Positions 1-9,500 of a DNA stretch of 34,841 nt are shown piece after piece. The stretch covers positions 1 to 34,841 of the forward strand of contig CAJUBY010000013.1 in assembly GCA_910585055.1 (NCBI GenBank), in the 5' to 3' direction. The stretch comes from an uncultured Christensenella sp. (GTDB lineage Bacteria > Bacillota > Clostridia > Christensenellales > Pumilibacteraceae). Below the pieces are notes generated by a model, which did no database searches, was not told where the DNA came from, and saw nothing but the letters and a program-made list of their open reading frames with translations. The position numbers and the translations under genes are program-made. Position 1 is the stretch's first letter, and each line of letters opens with the position of its first letter.

Positions 1-1
1 C

Positions 2-460
2 AAGATGGTTCTCGGCGGCGTTATAAAAAATCTCGACGAATATCATAAGGATGCCATTATAACGGCGGAAGTCGCCGGTTTCGACGGAGATATGACGCTT
101 ATAATCCGTAATTTCTCCGGGTATAACGTCGGCGATAAGATCAAGTTTGCGGTCAACCCGTTTGCGGTTACGGTCGGTGAATACGAGACGTTTGCCGCTG
201 CGGTCAAAAAGGAAGAAGCTCAAGCCGAAGGCGAGATCCGTTTTAAAGAGTTGACGCAAGCGCGCGAAAAGGAAAAGGCTTTGGAAGCCGCGTCGGCTAA
301 AACAACGGTAAAAGCGCAGAAAGAACAGGCTGCGACCGAAACCGTTGCGGAAGAAAAACCGGCCGCAAAGAAGACAGCATCCAAATCGGCAACGGAAAAG
401 AAACCTGCGGCAAAAAAGACGACTTCGGCAGTAAAACGTCCCACGGCGAAAAAGAAATGA
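2..460 (+). CDS. Probable ABC-transporter ATPase C-terminus (TOBE-like) with Lys/Ala-rich tail, 5' truncated
   Basis: The reading frame is open back to the window edge, so the gene probably begins upstream; the ATG at base 5 is likely internal. About 60 residues of beta-rich sequence (alternating hydrophobics, ending in GDKIKFAVNP and a further strand) resemble the TOBE substrate-sensing domain that closes MalK/UgpC-type sugar ABC ATPases. This is a fold impression, not a motif match. The last 90 residues are charged and low in complexity, rich in Lys, Ala, Glu and Thr, with repeated AAKK/KKTAS-like units as in histone-H1-like tails. Such tails are seen on assorted cytosolic proteins and may bind nucleic acid or be a disordered linker. 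No Walker or signature motif is present because that part lies outside the window. The gene is followed 30 nt later by a strong terminator, so it is the last gene of its transcript. Confidence 0.4.
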   Translation, partial: KMVLGGVIKNLDEYHKDAIITAEVAGFDGDMTLIIRNFSGYNVGDKIKFAVNPFAVTVGEYETFAAAVKKEEAQAEGEIRFKELTQAREKEKALEAASAKTTVKAQKEQAATETVAEEKPAAKKTASKSATEKKPAAKKTTSAVKRPTAKKK

Positions 461-490
461 TGCACAAATAAATATCTTATATGATACAAA

Positions 491-518
491 AGGAAGAGCG
501 GTTGCCGCTCTTCTTTTT
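491..518 (+). terminator. Rho-independent terminator after the first gene
   Basis: An 11-bp stem (491-501 with 505-515, one G-U pair) closes a 3-nt TTG loop and runs into a T tract at 514-518. It ends transcription of the preceding plus-strand gene. Confidence 0.85.
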
Positions 519-568
519 GTATGCTCGAATTAATGATATTTTAGTAACAGCCTAATATGTATAACAAT

Positions 569-595
569 AAAAAACCGCCGTATCAAGTACAGCGG
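569..595 (-). terminator. Rho-independent terminator for cysE-cysS
   Basis: Read on the minus strand, a 6-bp GC stem (590-595 with 575-580, one G-U pair) with a 9-nt loop is followed by six T residues (569-574 complement). It lies just beyond the cysS stop codon. Confidence 0.7.
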
Positions 596-617
596 AGAAA
601 CGGTAAAGGAAAAAAGA

Positions 618-2012
618 CTATTTCTTTTTGATTTCGTAACCGTCTTTGCCGTCGGATACGACATAGCCCATTTTATCGATCTGCGCGCGAAGCGCGTCGG
701 AAGCCGCCCAATCTTTTGCTTTGCGCGCTTCCAGGCGTTTGTCTGCCAACTGTTTTACTTCGTCGGGAATATCGCTGTCGGCTGTTTTCGGCGGAACACA
801 AAGATCCAGTCCGAACAGGGCGTCGAGCTCTGCGGCTGCGTCGTAGATCTCGCGGCAAGCCGGCAGCTTTGCCATTGTCCACATTTCGCCGAGAGCGAGC
901 GGATAGTTTAGATCGTCGTATACTGCGGCAATAGCCGATCCTTTAAGCTCCGCGATCTTTTGCGCAACGGCATTATCCGCATTCGGCGCGGTCTTGCATG
1001 ACGACAGTATTCCGCGCAGTCTGCCGTAAGCCGTTGCCGCTCCCGACATACCGTCGAATGTAAAATTCAGCTTGTTACGGTAATGGGTATTCATACAGAA
1101 ATATCTGAAGGCGAGCGGTGAATATCCGCGTGAGATAAGATCGTCGACTGTGTATACATTACCGAGCGATTTACTCATTTTGCCGCCGTCCACCAACATA
1201 AATTCGCCGTGCATCCACGTATTTACGACACGGTGCCCTTCGAGCGCTTCCGATTGTGCTATTTCGTTTTCGTGATGGATGGGAATATGATCGACACCGC
1301 CGGTATGGATATCGAAACGAGCGCCGAGATATTTTTTGCCCATCGCGGAGCATTCTATATGCCAGCCGGGATACCCCATGCCCCAAGGCGACTTCCATTG
1401 CATAATATGGTTTTTTTCGGCTTTTTTCCACAGCGCAAAGTCTGCCGGATGGCGTTTCTGCGTATTGACCGCAACACGCGCTCCGGCAAGCGCGTCTTCG
1501 AGATTGCAACGCGAAAGCTTACCGTATCCGTCGAATTTCGAAATGTCGAAATAAATCCCGTCTTCGGTTTCGTACCCGTATCCTTTATCGCACAGAGTTT
1601 GTACGAATTCTATCATTTCGGGTATGTTATCCGTAGCTTTTGCGACCGTCTCCGGCAGTAGGATATTCAGCCGTTCCAGATCTTTGAAAAATATTGCGGA
1701 ATAGAAATCGGCGATCTCTTCCGGCGATTTGTTTTGCTTTTTTGCCGCTGTCTGCATTTTATCTTCGCCGTCGTCACCGTCGGAAGTCAAATGTCCTACG
1801 TCGGTTATATTCATTACCGATAATGTTTTATAGCCTGCGTGTTTAAGCGTACGGCGCAGCTCGTCCATAAATACGTAAGTGCGCAAGTTGCCGATATGCG
1901 CGTAATTGTAAACGGTCGGACCGCAGGAATATGTCGTGACGGTCGGCGGCGTCAGGGGAGTGAATTCCTCTTTTTTGCGTGTAAGCGTATTGTAAAATTG
2001 CAGTTTTGCCAT
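618..2012 (-). CDS. cysS: Cysteine--tRNA ligase
   Basis: Class I aminoacyl-tRNA synthetase that charges tRNA-Cys with cysteine using ATP in the cytosol. At 464 residues it has the usual family length. The N-terminal zinc-binding Cys lies in SCGPTVYNYAHIGN, which also contains the HIGH-type motif (HIGN). The other zinc ligands are in GWHIECSAM and DHIPIHHENE, and the KMSKS loop is intact (GKMSKSLGN). A DALR-type anticodon-binding region follows. The start is supported by a GGAG at 2018-2021. It lies 21 bp after cysE in the same direction, a cysE-cysS pairing common in Bacillota that couples cysteine synthesis with its use. No T-box leader is seen in front of the pair. Confidence 0.97.
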   Translation of the reverse strand: MAKLQFYNTLTRKKEEFTPLTPPTVTTYSCGPTVYNYAHIGNLRTYVFMDELRRTLKHAGYKTLSVMNITDVGHLTSDGDDGEDKMQTAAKKQNKSPEEIADFYSAIFFKDLERLNILLPETVAKATDNIPEMIEFVQTLCDKGYGYETEDGIYFDISKFDGYGKLSRCNLEDALAGARVAVNTQKRHPADFALWKKAEKNHIMQWKSPWGMGYPGWHIECSAMGKKYLGARFDIHTGGVDHIPIHHENEIAQSEALEGHRVVNTWMHGEFMLVDGGKMSKSLGNVYTVDDLISRGYSPLAFRYFCMNTHYRNKLNFTFDGMSGAATAYGRLRGILSSCKTAPNADNAVAQKIAELKGSAIAAVYDDLNYPLALGEMWTMAKLPACREIYDAAAELDALFGLDLCVPPKTADSDIPDEVKQLADKRLEARKAKDWAASDALRAQIDKMGYVVSDGKDGYEIKKK

Positions 2013-2033
2013 AATCGCTCCGTATATAACGAT

Positions 2034-2690
2034 CTATTTGTTATTTTTGTTTTCTGAATTTTCGATCTTTGCTTCCAGTTCGCGCATTCTTTGAGTAAGT
2101 GACGCAATTTCGTCCTCTACTGGGTCGGGAAGTTCTTGATCGAGATCGTCCACGCGTTTCCCGGCTATGCGCACGACCCGTCCCGGTACACCGACTACAG
2201 TCGCGTTGGGCGGAACTTCCGCAAGCACAATCGAACCGGCGCCTATCTTCGATCCGCTGCCGACGGTGAACGGACCCAATACTTTTGCGCCCGAACAGAT
2301 CATGACGCCGTCTTCGATGGTGGGGTGGCGCTTGCCTTTGTCTTTACCCGTTCCGCCGAGCGTAACGCCCTGATAAATTATAACGTTGTTGCCGACTACG
2401 GCAGTCTCACCTATAACGACGCCCGAGCCGTGATCTATAAATACTCCGTGCCCGATGGTTGCGCCGGGATGGATCTCTATGCCCGTAAAGAACCTTGTAA
2501 GTGTAGATAAGAAGCGGGCGAGAAGAAAATATCTGTGGACGTGCAGAAAATGAAAAAATCTGTACATAACCAGCGCGTGAAACCCGCTCGAACACAAAGC
2601 CGCTTCGAATTTGTTTTTTGTGGCCGGATCGTGTAACAAGACCGCGTTAAGATCGCGTCCGACGGCTTTAAATGCTGATGATCGATTCAT
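2034..2690 (-). CDS. cysE: Serine O-acetyltransferase
   Basis: Acetylates L-serine with acetyl-CoA to O-acetylserine, the committed step of cysteine synthesis. The N-terminal third is helical. From about residue 70 the left-handed beta-helix of hexapeptide repeats is clear (IHPGATIGHGVFIDHGSG, then IGETAVVGNNVIIYQGV). It includes the DHGSG segment with the catalytic His and the GGTGKDKGKRHPTI loop typical of CysE. The 218-residue length fits the shorter Gram-positive forms. The final 40 residues are charged and coiled-coil-like (LTQRMRELEAKIENSE), longer than a minimal CysE tail. A GGAG precedes the ATG. It is first in the cysE-cysS transcript. A clear SigA promoter was not found in the 158-bp leader. 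Confidence 0.95.
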   Translation of the reverse strand: MNRSSAFKAVGRDLNAVLLHDPATKNKFEAALCSSGFHALVMYRFFHFLHVHRYFLLARFLSTLTRFFTGIEIHPGATIGHGVFIDHGSGVVIGETAVVGNNVIIYQGVTLGGTGKDKGKRHPTIEDGVMICSGAKVLGPFTVGSGSKIGAGSIVLAEVPPNATVVGVPGRVVRIAGKRVDDLDQELPDPVEDEIASLTQRMRELEAKIENSENKNNK

Positions 2691-2790
2691 TTGCGCTCCG
2701 AAAGATATGGTTTATGCATAAAGCGTACTGTTCGGGTATATGCACGGTATATACAAAAATGTGCCCGACTGCGATTTTACGCCGAATTTC

Positions 2791-2828
2791 TAAAACAAAA
2801 CGCCGCATAACATGGGTGAAAGCGGCGT
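2791..2828 (-). terminator. Rho-independent terminator after the MarR gene
   Basis: On the minus strand a 7-bp GC-rich stem (2822-2828 with 2800-2806) and 15-nt loop are followed by a T-rich run (complement of 2791-2799). It separates the MarR gene from cysE downstream. Confidence 0.75.
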
Positions 2829-2848
2829 CGATTTGTTTAGCATACCGA

Positions 2849-3253
2849 TTATTCTATGCCGTTAAGGAAATTGATGGCTGTTTCGAGTTTCTTTTCGCCT
2901 TTTTGCACTTCTTTATCGTTAAGCCCGAGCTGTTTGGCTACCGATTCGTCGAGCTCCGCGATCATGCGGTTAAGCTCGGATATGCCGCGATCGGTTATTT
3001 TATAATGTACGGAACGCATGTCGCGTTCCACACGCATTTTTTCGATCAAGCCTTCCGCTATCATGTTTCTGGCGAGAATAGTAAGATTGGGCTTTGCTAT
3101 GCAAAGCTCGTTTACGAGTTCTTTTGGGGAAAGTATCTCGTTTCTTACGAGATACAGGAGCCGCATTTTTTGGGATATGATCGCGCCGTTGTCGCAATTC
3201 TTACACAACTTTCTCGTGGTGGCGTTGATTGCAAGGATCTGTTCGGCAAGCAT
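2849..3253 (-). CDS. MarR-family winged-helix transcriptional regulator
   Basis: A 134-residue DNA-binding protein with the MarR layout: N-terminal helix, helix-turn-helix around residues 45-70 (LSPKELVNELCIAKPNLTIL), a charged wing (EKMRVERDMRSVHYKIT) and a C-terminal dimerisation helix. Such proteins are usually homodimeric repressors whose ligand releases DNA. The start is set by AGGAGAT about 6 nt before the ATG. The N-terminal CKNC pair (residues 17-20) might sense metal or oxidants; that is inference. It is transcribed divergently from the giant surface protein across a 249-bp region that holds both promoters and several inverted repeats. It may therefore control itself, that gene, or both. 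The ligand is unknown. Confidence 0.85.
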   Translation of the reverse strand: MLAEQILAINATTRKLCKNCDNGAIISQKMRLLYLVRNEILSPKELVNELCIAKPNLTILARNMIAEGLIEKMRVERDMRSVHYKITDRGISELNRMIAELDESVAKQLGLNDKEVQKGEKKLETAINFLNGIE

Positions 3254-3288
3254 GTTTATCTCCTAATAGAATGATTTTATCGACATGA

Positions 3289-3318
3289 ATTCTATCATAT
3301 TATATGTACTTTTGTCAA
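3289..3318 (-). promoter_or_regulatory. SigA-type promoter of the MarR gene, with overlapping inverted repeat
   Basis: Minus-strand -35 TTGACA (3313-3318) and -10 TAGAAT (3289-3294) are separated by 18 bp. The -10 box is one arm of an inverted repeat (TAGAAT at 3267-3272, ATTCTA at 3289-3294) that would be a natural operator for autoregulation. The operator role is inference. Confidence 0.6.
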
Positions 3319-3398
3319 ATAATTTTACGGTATTTTTCAAATTGCGGCGCGTATGCCCGATGCTGCGCCGTTAAGCTGTCGAACGCCGTGCCGGAGTG

Positions 3399-3425
3399 TT
3401 AGCAGTGTTGTGTTGCGACTGCTAA
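3399..3425. repeat. Inverted repeat upstream of the giant-gene promoter
   Basis: Perfect 8-bp arms (TTAGCAGT at 3399-3406, ACTGCTAA at 3418-3425) lie 17 bp upstream of the -35 box of the surface-protein promoter. There is no T tract on either side, so it is not a terminator. It could be a regulator binding site. A second pair of 6-bp arms (3345-3350 and 3365-3370) lies further upstream. Confidence 0.4.
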
Positions 3426-3442
3426 AAATGTGTCGATTTCTA

Positions 3443-3471
3443 TTGACAAACGAACGTGAATGTAGTATTAT
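3443..3471 (+). promoter_or_regulatory. Strong SigA promoter of the giant surface protein
   Basis: Perfect -35 TTGACA (3443-3448), 17-bp spacer and -10 TATTAT (3466-3471). The predicted start near 3478 gives a leader of about 25 nt with a GAGGTG ribosome binding site at 3493-3498. Confidence 0.85.
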
Positions 3472-3502
3472 ATAGCGGTATATCACTGCAAAGAGGTGTC
3501 GT

Positions 3503-6500
3503 ATGCCTATTTCGGATGAAGTCATCGAACTTGCACCGGTTAGCAAGACCAAGAAAAAACTTATCATAATATTTATTGCGATGGGGCTGTGCATAGCGCT
3601 TGCCGCAACGTTTTTGGTATTGTATTTGCTAAAGCCGAGCGTTACCGAAGACAGTACTGTGGTAAAGGGCGTGAACGTTACCGCTTCGGAGCTTTTCACT
3701 ACGGTGGAGAACGGCGAAGAAGTACGTTATGCGTCCGTCGGCAACGAATACATAATTTACGCGACCATATCAGTAGAAAAAGGCGCAAGCCCCAACATCA
3801 TGTGGGATTGGACTCCGCACGAAGCGTTGCAGATAGTCGAAAGCACCGAAGTAGGCGCAGCGGAAGGCGAAAATGCGTATATAAAATTTATTCCGCGCGC
3901 CGGGTTCAGCGGTACGGAAGTTACAGTCAAGGCGCGGTCGCAGTCGAACGTCAACAAGTCCGAGTCTGTTAAATTCAAAATAATCAAGCAGGGCGCGGAA
4001 GATATAAGCGTTACTGAATACGGCGTTCAGGAAACTTCCGGCGTAAAAGTGTTGGGTACTTTCGACGGCGATACTCACGATAAAACGCTTAAGATTTCCG
4101 GTATCCCGTATTATACCGCTGTAAACAGCACCAACAACAAACGGTATGTCATAAGATTCAAACAGCTTGGCAAATATAACGAAACGACTCAGGAATATCT
4201 TGACATAACGACTTTGGATAAAGCGGACAGCGTAAAAGTCGAAGTTTCGGGCGAGACCGGAGTATTGCATACGGACGCTACCAACGGAGTAAAGTTCGGC
4301 AAACAGAGCGACGGCATTTACGCCGTTTCTTTCGCTGCGGCCAAAGCCGGTAAAGCGGTGATCACTCTCACCGCCAACGTTAATAACGACGACGCGCCGA
4401 ATATAAAGAAAACGATAGAGATCGAGGTCAAAACCAATACCGATCTCGGGTATAGCGATAATATTTATTTCTTTAACAAAGCAGTGGTTGACGCCGACTT
4501 TATTAAGGACTGTCTTACGTCGGGAAACAATACGTCGGTCGACAAAAAAAAGATAGAAGAGAAATTGAAGGCCGATCCGACGCTTAAGATAGTATCGGTC
4601 TCGGATGTCGGCGGATTTTTGACGTTGCCGTTTACGCGCAGTAAGTCGTACAACGACATTTACAAACATATACTTGTCAACCCCGTTAACATTCAGTATA
4701 ACGCCGGGACAAATTCCATTAAGGAAAATTGGTACAGCTCGTTTAAGGTTTCGTCGGACGGCAAACACTTGCGTGCGACCACCGCAGGCGGCGTTACAAA
4801 GCTCGAACCGCTTTCTCTGGCATATACGCCGGCAGACGCTAACGAACGGCTGCCCGAAGGCGCGGCGGACTGTTATCTTACCGTTACGGACGTTAAACCC
4901 GGCAGCGCCGGCACGGAGATCAAAGTGCCTGTGCGTATCGTAGCTCCCAACAGCGGCGCGCAGTCGAGCGTAGGCAGCACGAAAGAAACCGACGGCGCTA
5001 TTTCGGTGCCTGCGGTCCCGGGCGGTACTTACGAATTTACCGTTGTGTACGATATCACGGCGCTCGGCACGGAAAAAGTCGAAACGCTGCTTCCGTACAA
5101 ATATATAAACAACAAATTCAGGTTGGAATACGATACCGCCGAGCTGGAGATAACTGCAAAAGGCGGCAAGAAGATCCTCGAGCCAAATAAGGATCTCGAG
5201 ATCGAAGAGTTTGTATTCGATGCCGGAACGGGAAATACGGAAAAGAAATACAATGCTACCGCGACGTTTACCGTAAAGGTGAAAAACGTTTCCGAAGGTC
5301 CGTATTCTTTCAAATTTGTTAAAACCGGCGTTTCTGTTTCGGGAATGCCTCAGAGCGGAACGGATATTGACGATATTGACAGGTCGTGGCAGAAGACCGT
5401 TACATTTAACGTTACGCAAAAGGCTGCGTCGGCCGGGTTCGTAACGGCTGAAGCCGGACGAAGATATATAACGTCGGGCGGAACGGAAGCGGGAGATTTC
5501 GTGCTCGGTACGGCGCAGGAAAGCAAACACGCATATGCTTATGTGCAGAATAAAGGTAAGGGCGTTCAGCTCGAGTTATCTAAGGCGGACGGCGTTAAAA
5601 ATCTCATCGCCGTGTATTCTGCGAGCGATCAGGTCTTGACGGAATATAATGTTTCCGTGAGTAGTACTGTACTGCGCAGCGACTATGTAACTTTATCCGG
5701 CGGAATATTGAGCTTTGCCGGTAAAAAGGAAAAGCCGCCCGTAACGGATTGCGCGACTGTGACCGCCACTGTTTTGGACGGAAACGACAAAGTCGACGAA
5801 CTGGTGTTGCATGTGCGCGTTATCGACGCCGTTATAGGTTTCGAACCGATAGCAGATCAAAAACAAGTCCTGTATTCCGGAAGCGATGCGGCAGCGTCCG
5901 TTATGGTTATCAACGAGAACTTGGTCAAGGTCATCCGCGCTTTCAATACGGAGCCCACGCTGTACTATTCGGCTTATTCGGGTATCGATATTTATTACGG
6001 ATACTCGATTGACCCGAATTGCAAGCTCGAGAGAGTCAATACGGAAACCGGATATACTTATAAACATGAAGGAACAGTACTGTACGCTTACAACAAAAAC
6101 AGCAAACAGTTGAGCGCACAAACGGATATTTATGCGTACAGTCTTGCTAAATCTATAGATTTCAGTCATATTTGCTTGGAATTCGTTATAGGCGGTTCCG
6201 ACGAATTTATAGGCAAACACGACGGCGAAGTATTTACGGACAACGCGACTGCAAAATGCACGTTTACCAGAAAAGCGGACGGTGTGGCGTTGTTTACCGA
6301 TCCTCAATACTTGAATGAGATCGATCCCGATAACGAGGTATTCGAATATTCCGTAAACCAAGGCAAGCCCGTAGACCTGTATGCGTCGGCGACGGTTACG
6401 ATAGCGGGTCAGGCAGATCCCGTAATAGTAAAAACTACGCGCGGTATCATAGCTGTAGAACAGGCATATATAGCGTTCAACACGGTCAACGGTTCGGATT

Positions 6501-9500
6501 TCAAGGATCTGACCGGTACGCCATGCGATATCACCAACGGATACGGCGATTTGCATTTTACCGCGCCGTCGGTATCCGCTGCAGCGGACGGCGGTATAAA
6601 ACCTTACAATAACGTATTTACGGTCAAGGTCATAGGAAACGCCGCTGTGGAAAAACAGCTGTATCTGACTGTCCGTAACGTCGCGCGCGGAATACAGAAT
6701 ATAGAGCTGTTCGATGCGACCGGCAATACTTTAAGCGATGCGTTGGTGTTCGGCGGATTTATAAATGCGAGCACTCAGTATTCGCATACGGTTCGCGTTA
6801 AACTTACGTATAAGCCGGCACAGGAGAATTATTCTTATTTCGAATCGGCTATTGTGGAGTGTCCGTCGTACCTGACGCTCGAACTCGTTACAGGTATAAC
6901 CTTCGACGAAAATACCGGCAAATATACGATAACGCCGGATGCAAGCAAGATCAAGGACGAAAACGTCGTTGCCGAGTATACTTGCAAGTTTACACTCAAA
7001 GAGCATTGCGGCGGTCACGACGGCGGAGAAGACGATAAGATAACCGTCATGCAGGAGCATAACGTGACGGGACGCGTGTCCGTGACGGAAAATGTACGCG
7101 TAAATACGGGGCTCGGCAGTATCGAGATAACAGGCGACGGAATTTCCAAGATTACCGTAGATCCAAACCACAACGGCGATCTCGATTACCTGTTTAGATT
7201 GAACGATCTTAACGATATCCGTTCGTTAAAGCTTAATCTCAATTATATCGCACTAGCGGATCTTAAGTACGATATCGCGTTTGATTATAAGCATGCCGAT
7301 AAGTTTACGGTCACATATCCTAGCGCTGTTTCGGGGCTAACAGTGGAAGGCGGCGCCAAAAACGCTTCGGAACCGCCGTCTATAACGATTAAGATCAAAG
7401 ACGGCGATGTCAGAACGATGTCCGGTGTAAAATTGACATTTGTTTTTACGGATACGTTCAACGGAACAAGTGAAAACAACACGTTTACATTAAATGTTAC
7501 GATATCTGTCGAAATGGACGTATATGCGCTCGGTTTCGGCGACGAAGGCAACAGTTACGCAGTCACGACTACAGGCGAAGCGACAGGTTCTCAAGCTAAA
7601 GACGTTGCTCTCGTTTACAATAATAACAATGCTCTCGTTCAGCCCAAGGACGACGTTAAGTCTACTGTGGACGTATTTATCGTAAAAGACGGATCGCGGT
7701 ATGCCGGTAACGATGTGCGTATAGGTGTCGACGGAAAGCTGTATGTCGATAACGGTGTACTCAACGGAAGCGGTTTCGCCGTGCGTGCCGAGTATAAGGT
7801 CGGCGGAACGGTCAAGGCTTATGCCGAGCGATCCGTCGAAATAACGACATCGGCGTTGGGGATAAGGCTCGATTCCGATGCGGACGTAGTAAACGGAAAA
7901 ATAAAGACTACGGTCACGAGCAAAAACAATACGCTCGGGCTCGCAGCCGAGGTATATAACAAAGGCACCGACGGCAGGATCGATGCCGAAACTCGAAACA
8001 TAGTATATAAGCTGTATAATAATGCCGACTGTGCGGACGAACACGAAATAACGACGGGATCTTCCGTAGACGAATTCGGTACCGTAACGTTCGTGCCGAG
8101 CGCGCCCAAAGGCACGGTTTGGTATAAAGCAGGTTACGGCGACGAAAGCATTGTTATCGAAATAGAGTACACCGCAGCGGCTGAAAGCGCCGTACTTGAC
8201 GGTATCGACGGGTTTACGCTCGACGGCGAAATAATAACGTTGTATTTCATCGATAAAAATAATTATACGTATATCGATCTTGCCGATTATATAAAAGCGG
8301 TCTCAAGTTTTTCGGGCGTAACGCTTACGGCGGACAGTAAGACAGTAACTTTGATTTCTCAAACAAACGCGGTGACGGTAAACGGGACAGTGATAACTCC
8401 GAATGCGGTTACTGCGGAAAGCGGCGTTCAAATTACGGTTACGGCAGGATATCTCGGAACATCTGCGAGTAAAACGTACACCGTTTCGGTAAAAGCCATA
8501 GACGCGCTTAAGCTTAACACGTCGGAATACAAGGGAACTATCGACATCGTCAAAAACGACAGTGTAACGGTAAGTCCGCTGATAACGCAGGTGGACGGCT
8601 TCGACGGTACGTATACTTTGACTGCCGACGCATATGCCGATCGCTTTGTCGTGTCGGGTGACGGCAACGATAAAGTTATTTCACTAAACGGCAGAACTAA
8701 CGAACATATAGGCGGATATTACTTTACGGCAAAGGTCGTGTACACAGGAAAGAACGATTCGTCCGCGCAGATCCGCGGCGAATTGCAGAGTTCTCTCAGG
8801 TATACTCTTACAGTCGTATGCCGTTATGACGAACTCGATTTCGATTTTACTCATAACGGTACGGAACTCGACACGTATGTCGACGGCGATAACGATACAA
8901 AGCATATTCTCGGTAACGACACCTCAGGTTATGCGCTGGTTGTCAAAAACAACGTGGACGGCGCCGTGTATAAGTTTACTGCTTCCGCAAACAGCGTTAT
9001 ATCGATAGACGCAGATAACTCGGTTTCCGTCGTCGCAAATCGCAGCGGATCATTCGATATAACTCTGAAAGCGACGGTTTACGGAAAAGAGTTTACACAG
9101 ACCAAAAAATATTACTTTGCATACGGTACCGATCCGTCCGTATCCGTGTACGGTTCTTCCGACGGCGGTAACAGTTTCGGAAACGTGATTGCCGATAAGT
9201 CCGTGATAGACGTTGGGTATACGGTAAACAGATACATACTTAAGTACGTCATCGGCAACGTCGATACTGCGACTGTCGAGGTGTCCGACATTTCGCTGAA
9301 CGTTGTAGGCGGTACTAAAGGCGATGTGATAAAAGACGGCAGTTCATATTATGTGCTTATAACTGCCGACAGACCCGGAATGCTGCATATAGGCGGTACC
9401 GTGACGCTCGGCAACCGTACTGTATATCTGTCACAAGTGTCGTATACCCTGGAAGCGTTTGCACCCGAGTTCGAGATCGGCGCGGACATATCCGAGATCC

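Noticed and set aside
2691..2848. T-box or other riboswitch before cysE-cysS
   Set aside because: The leader is too short, lacks the T-box core sequence and shows no antiterminator pair; the only hairpin is the terminator of the MarR gene.
3770..5530. 586-residue open frame antisense to the giant surface gene
   Set aside because: It has no recognisable domain and an arginine- and aromatic-rich composition typical of reversed codons. It lies wholly inside a well-supported gene and is a codon-bias shadow.
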